Shown: piece by piece, positions 59,028 to 64,000 of the stretch
Layout: each line of letters starts with the position of its first letter
How positions within the stretch are numbered: position 1 is the first letter of the stretch
Origin: Halichoerus grypus
Lineage: Eukaryota > Chordata > Mammalia > Carnivora > Phocidae
Reading direction: 5' to 3'
Assembly: GCF_964656455.1 (NCBI RefSeq)
Contig: NC_135722.1
Location: 49,370,628 to 49,434,627 of the forward strand
Length of the DNA: 64,000 bases
Notes under the pieces: generated by a model
The model's input: only the letters and a program-made list of their open reading frames with translations
What the model was told of the DNA's origin: nothing
Database searches by the model: none
Position numbers and translations under genes: made by a program

Positions 59028-59904
59028 AGTAAACCATACATGCTGTAGCTATTGCAGATAGGTTGCCTGGCAAGTGCTTCATGGGTGGGAAAAGAGTAAA
59101 TAACCCAAACTCCTCTTGCACTCCGTCTCCTGCCAGTAACTCCCATTGAACAACCTAACAGGATACTAGAAACAGAGTAGCCCAAGGTACACAGTGTATG
59201 AGCTTCAGACCTCCAGGACACAGAACAGTGCTGGAAGGGCAGAGAGCAGATCAGGAGAGGAAAATGGAGCAAAAGATAAATCCTTCTGTGCATCCATATT
59301 TCTGTCTCTCTCAGTCTTTCTCTCTCATTCTCTCTTTTCTATCTCTTTGCCTTCTCTCCCCCTCTTATCTACATACCTATCTATCTGTATCTTTTGTTTC
59401 TGTTTATCCAAGTTTAGTCATCTTGCCTTATTCTATCCAGAGACCCACCATAAACTGATTTGGCTTTGTTCATCTGAAGTGTTTTCCTTTCCTGCCTCTT
59501 CATGCATGTTATTGGAATGAACTTGTTCAGGCAGATAGACTTTGGTCCTAAGTTACAGCTGTCAATGAATAATCATGATATGTAACTCATGTCCCACTCA
59601 TTTATTCTTTGATTGTATGTGTATTATTATATTCATTTTTATTTTAGGGGAGAGACATAATTCATAAACTCTAGTTTTTATTCCATTTCATTGGTCTGGC
59701 AGAAAGTACTTCCTTTACCCACATATATTCATCTCTTATGAATATTTTGGAGCTACTCTGAATTTGTACTTCTTGTTGTTATTGTTTTTAGATGCTTTTA
59801 CAATGTGAAAAAGATAACTCAAAGGCATTCATTTGCCCTGTAATATTTGAAGTTCTACCATCGATTCTAAAAGAAGCTGAAGATCATGTACATCATGGAG
59901 AAGA
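59028..59904. other. 3' flank of the OR56B pseudogene
   Basis: Includes a CT-rich low-complexity patch at 59300-59370 and (CTAT)n near 59370-59395. No gene recognised. Confidence 0.4.
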
Positions 59905-60876
59905 TCAGTGGTGCCTTGTGTTCTTTTCTAAGCTCAAACAAAACACCTTTTGGAAGCCTGCCCTAAGTTCTTTAGTCCTAAGTGCATAAACCATAGGGTT
60001 GAGGGAAGGGGGGGATGATGTTGTGCAGCACATTGAGTAGAACTGGAATCAAAGGAGCTTTGGGTTCTGCCAGGTGAGTTACTGAAACCACTACAACAAC
60101 TGTGTAGAAGAAGAGAATAAGGATCAGATGGGAGCTACAGTGCTCAGAGCTTTAGATGCAGCTTCAGCCGAGTTCAGTCTAAGTACAGAGCGCAGACTCA
60201 AAGTATATGACAATATTATAAGACCTAGGTCACTCCCCATTCCAATCCATGCCAGAAACAATTGGTAGATGCCGTTTGGCCTCCTGTCATCACAAGCCAG
60301 GCTGGTGACCCCTAGGTCAGAGCAGAGGCAATGCTCAATCTCATTCCTGGAGCAATAATTACGCTGGGCTGCAAGCACAGGCACGGGAATGACAAACAAG
60401 CCATTTCTAAGTACCATGAACATGGTAGCTTTTAAGATTAAGGCACTGGTGACAATTGATGGATAGCGAAGAGGGTGAAAAATCGCTACATATCTATCAA
60501 AAGCCATGCAGAGGAAGATACCAGACTCCATGCCAACAAAGCAGTGAATGGCATAAATCTGAGCAAAACACTCAGGGAGGCTAATGACCTTAGCATCAAA
60601 CCAGAAGATGGCCAGGATCTTGGGCATGATGGTGGTGGCTAAGCCATGTCCACCACAGAGAGAATGCCTAGGAAATAGTACATTGGCTGCTGAAGGGCAG
60701 GGTCCTGGCAGATGGTCATGAGGACGAGGATGTTAGCACCAATTGCTGAGAGGTAGAGTATTGCCAATGGTAAGGAGAGCCAGTGTTGCCAGCTGTGAAT
60801 GCCTGGGAATCCCATCAGGATGAACTCAAGAGACCTGGAATTTGGAGCTATTAGAGCCTTTCAGAGATGCAGACAT
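59905..60876 (-). pseudogene. OR56B1P: Olfactory receptor OR56B1-like pseudogene
   Basis: A full-length class I OR body, start [11 protein letters not shown] at 60876 to a stop at 59905, with four one-base indels. These are an insertion near 60827 (codon about 17), a deletion near 60642 (TM2/TM3 region), a deletion near 60139 (inside the TM6 KALST motif) and an insertion in a run of seven G near 60008-60014 (just before the TM7 NP motif). The longest open piece, 60124-60627, has [20 protein letters not shown] with the TM3 cysteine, [17 protein letters not shown] (Ile-Phe where Ile-Cys is usual), and loop-2 cysteines in [16 protein letters not shown]. This matches OR56B1 better than OR56B4 by recall. 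Human OR56B1 is not directly beside OR56A3, so orthology is less sure than subfamily. Confidence 0.88.
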
Positions 60877-62098
60877 CTTTTCCTAAGAGAAAAAGAAAAT
60901 GGTTTTCAAAGTTGCTTTCTCTGTGCAGAATTATCATCAAACATTATTTTTAAACTGTCTCCATAGAGTATAGTTTTGTGCTGTAACAAAATGAATTCTG
61001 CAGTCCATTCCTTACGGGAAATTTAAGATAAATGACAGTGATGTTTTGGGGCTTTGACAGAGGAAGTTAAAATTCCAAGGAGCAATTATCACTGTTGACT
61101 ATTCAGGAAGGATTCAGCATGCATCTCAAATCTCTATTTGTATTGTCCTTAGCCAGCTCAATTTGGGACCATCACATACATATGATTTTTGTTGCTGCTT
61201 TTTAAACTTTCTTCATCTCTTCAGAAATATTGTGGAATCAAGTGGATGTGTTTTTTTTTCTTCATATTTGTCTCAATCTTGCTTCAGATATTAACTAACA
61301 AGGAGATTTTTTTAAATGCAGAATTATGGAAGATTAAATTTTTTAGCTGCACCATCCCCAGTTGCTATAGATGTCCACCAATATTTTATATAGCCTCCAA
61401 AAATGTTATATCATAGACTTTAATGATATACAAACATGCATATGGTGCATATTGGAAGAGGAATAACTTTTTTTATATCCTACTTTTTATGGACTTTTGA
61501 GAAGGTCTCAAAAGAATAGCTTGAAAGGAGAAGTGATATGACTGAATTTGTTGATTTGAGGAGTCACATAATAGAGAAAATCATAGAAATTTTTTTTTTG
61601 GTTTAGTCTTAGAGAATCTATAAAGGCATATAAATATAGGATTTAGGCACAGGTAATAAGATGATTTTTATTTTACTTAATAAACAAGAATTACTTGTCT
61701 ACAATATTGAGGATACTGCCACTGTATGTTCAGATTCATGTTCAAAGCTAGACTCATCTTTTGTCAGCCTGTTTTTCATGTACTTTTTATTCTGTTCAGA
61801 AGACAACCAGCCAAGCCTGAAACTAACAAGCAAGCCTTTCCTGATGGCAAACAACTTCTCCCTTGTCCTGTTGCTTCCTCTCCTTTACTTCACTCAGGCA
61901 GCTCTTCCCTTGAGCACTGCTTCTGCAGCCTTACCTTTCACATTTATTTGCCTTTCTCTGTGCTTCTTTCCTTTTGGCAACAATTTGATTGTCCTAAAAC
62001 TGGTATTCTGTTCCTTAAGATAATCCATGCCCTCACACTTTCTTTCAAATAAAGTTTAAATTCCTTTAAGCACATAAGGCAGTTATGGATTTATTCCT
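60877..62098. other. 5' flank of the OR56B pseudogene
   Basis: No gene or clear repeat recognised. Confidence 0.35.
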
Positions 62099-62210
62099 TC
62101 TTTTAAAGATTTTATTTAAATTCTAGTTAGTTAATATATACTGTAATTTTGGCTTCAGGAGTAGAATTTAGTGATTCATCACTTATATATAACACCCTGG
62201 ACTTATTCTT
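62099..62210 (-). mobile_element. Short L1 3' UTR fragment
   Basis: 'aaagattttatttaaattct' then 'tagttaatatatactgtaat' and 'gtagaatttagtgattcatc' resembles the reversed 3' end of a carnivore L1 subfamily. Strongly 5'-truncated. Confidence 0.55.
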
Positions 62211-63540
62211 GATATAATTATTTTTAAATATAGAAAAATATATCTGAAAGAAATTAAAATTCTCTCGTGTTATCCCCAACACAAGATGATTCCTGTTCAC
62301 AATTGGATGAATTTTTTTTCAGAAATTTCTTGCTGCTTCTATGTTTGGATAAACATGTACTGCCTAATCATGGGGCAAATCATCCCTCTTTAATGGTAAT
62401 GTAAAATGATGAACACTAAAGTCATCTAAATGCATTCACAGAAAATTGTGACAAAACAAACACAAACAGGCTTGGAGATGAAGCTAGTTTGATTTTGAAC
62501 TTTTAGGTCAGAATTCTGAGGATTTCAGCTTCCTGGCTCCATCTTGAGAGCTTGGAAGTGTGTGACCCACTTGAGTGTATGAGGCCTGGTACCTTTGCTA
62601 AATACTCATGTATTATTCTACATCCTCCTACCAAAGACACAGCCTTGGATCTTTGATGTTTCCCCTGATTGATATTAGTGCAAACCAGTTAAGAGAAGGA
62701 ACAGATTTGAGTTCACAGAAAGGAAATAGTGTTTTAAATATTTTTTAGCAGTTAGAGATGAGCAGGACATGGCATATGGTCCTACTATGGAAAACAGTTA
62801 ATATATTCTCCCTGAAGATAATCTGGTAGCTATTTTATAGATGAAGTCACTTCTAGAACAACAGACAATGCTCCCTTCTCTAATTCTAGCTCTAGCCCCC
62901 TTAAAAAGCTTCTCCAAGTCTCTGTTTCCTGCTAGGGCAGAGCAAAGTGTCCATCTCTTCTACAAGATGTTGCCAAAACTACATAAGAAAAGGTTAAGGA
63001 TGAGCCATTGGATACCCTGGGATTTAGCCAAGGTTTCAGTGCTTAACTGTGGTTATGAGCAGAGACTTGCAGTCTGAGGTCCCAGCAATGGCAGGGTTTT
63101 CCTACCTGGAAAAAAGACACAACACTTTGAGAAAGGAGCTTTACACACGAAGTGAGGATATGTTCTCAGCTGACACATGGCACAGAAATTATGAGCTTCT
63201 TGAATTTATGGGGAGTAGTAAACAGCTCAGTGATCTAAAGATAATAGACTACCCTTGGAGACATGAAGAGAGAATAGCCCATAGAGAAAGGAGAAGTCCT
63301 AGGATATTAAATCCCAAATGGTTGGAGAGGAGATTAATTCAGAGATATGTTTCCTATCAATAATACCTGAGATCTTACATAAACAGAAAAATATATTCAT
63401 TTATGAAAACAAAATGGCCCTATAAAAAGTGGGAAACTATTAGTGTTTAAATTGTTCTTGACTACATTTCAGAGGATTCTAACTTCTGTGGTTATAATAT
63501 CATGCTTAAAAAAAATACTCTTAGAGGAGAAAGTATTTAT
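62211..63540. other. Unassigned intergenic DNA
   Basis: The 104-codon frame at 63049-63363 has no domain I recognise and no neighbouring exon signals. Confidence 0.35.
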
Positions 63541-63548
63541 TCACCCTA

Positions 63549-63591
63549 TGTGTATATATATATGTACATATATATATACATATATATAGTG
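63549..63591. repeat. TA microsatellite
   Basis: Alternating (TA)n with a few G/C interruptions ('gtatatatatatgtacat'). Confidence 0.9.
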
Positions 63592-63599
63592 TTCCTACT

Positions 63600-63885
63600 G
63601 TGTTTACAAAATATGGTAGGCATAGAATGATCAATAAACTGTCATGGTCCCTGTTCACACGGAAACTGTGACCTAGTTGGGACAGGGGGATAAAACACTA
63701 AATAAAGAATCTTACATATATATACCTGTAGACTGGGAGAAGTTCTTTAAAGCAAAAACATCAAGAGATATGATAGCATATAATGGGGAGAATTAATTTA
63801 GTCTTGGTGTCAGAGAAGGTTTTCCAGAAGAAAAACCAGTTTGTGTTGAGGATACACTTGGAGTAGGTCTTAACAATGGTGTTTG
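63600..63885 (+). repeat. Possible L2-type ancient repeat
   Basis: 'tgtcatggtccctgttcaca', 'gtcagagaaggttttccaga' and 'tgttgaggatacacttggag' follow an old mammalian LINE pattern. The family is assigned by general resemblance only. Confidence 0.4.
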
Positions 63886-64000
63886 TTTGATAATGGGGAC
63901 GACAGAAAGGAAAAGGATTCCAAGAACTTTAAGATTCTGAAACAAGAGGATCATGTTAAATTCAAGGTAATAGAAGAGGATAAATGTGGCTGGAGCCCTA

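Noticed and set aside
63049..63363. 104-codon frame with ordinary amino-acid composition
   Set aside because: No recognised domain or paralogue, no supporting exon structure; a homology search could reopen it.
1..64000. Domestic dog as the source
   Set aside because: The SINEs lack the dog-type head and tail I recall for SINEC_Cf and match the arctoid type; this remains an inference.
1..64000. CRISPR array, operon, phage or other new multi-gene system
   Set aside because: No regularly spaced repeats, no prokaryotic gene organisation; all coding content is OR genes and retroelements.

Overview
The window is vertebrate nuclear DNA, almost certainly from a carnivoran. The main evidence is at least eleven copies of a tRNA-Lys-derived CAN-SINE (head like 'gcctgggtggctcag', body 'tcaggtcatgatcccagg', tail '(taaa)n aaatctt'). 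The subtype, which contains 'gtgtctctctctgtcaaata', is the one I associate with arctoid caniforms (bears, seals, mustelids) rather than dog. Young L1 elements of carnivore type, old MIR/L2 debris and intronless olfactory receptor (OR) reading frames fit the same picture. There is no prokaryotic, CRISPR or operon-like content.

The only host genes I can support are four class I OR loci of the OR56 family. From left to right they are an OR56A1-like pseudogene (12208-13151, +), an intact OR56A4/OR56A5-like gene (35021-35962, +), an intact OR56A3-like gene (49685-50632, -) and an OR56B1-like pseudogene (59905-60876, -). This is a fragment of the class I OR cluster that lies at 11p15.4 in human. 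The A-type genes on one strand and the A3/B genes on the other match the relative orientation I recall for human. Each OR would act alone as a seven-helix receptor in sensory neurons, signalling through Golf; the genes are related by duplication and are not a pathway.

Layout. 1-12 kb: gene-free, with two SINEs, an LTR-like remnant with a second partial copy, and old MIR/L2 pieces. 12-13 kb: OR56A1 pseudogene. 13-21 kb: gene-free, with L1 3' UTR and SINE pieces. 21.2-28.5 kb: an old minus-strand L1 split by a full-length (about 5.96 kb) minus-strand L1 with a perfect 17-bp target duplication. 28.5-35 kb: AT-rich simple repeats, SINEs, and a TATA-plus-splice-donor block that may be the noncoding first exon of the downstream OR. 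35-36 kb: OR56A4/5-like gene, followed by a 420-bp pyrimidine tract. 40.4-41.4 kb: a second, orphan copy of the promoter/first-exon block. 43.6-45.7 kb (-) and 53.0-57.7 kb (+): two related L1 segments in inverted orientation flanking OR56A3. 58-64 kb: OR56B1 pseudogene and old repeats.

The most notable observations are: loss of the near-invariant TM3 cysteine (Cys to Tyr at residue 100) in the otherwise intact OR56A4/5-like receptor; a sharp 5'/3' identity break between the two plus-strand OR56A copies, indicating gene conversion; the duplicated orphan first-exon block; and the inverted L1 pair that share the same premature ORF2 stop. I did not find a new kind of biological system. All gene and repeat family names rest on recall of family sequences, not on a database search.
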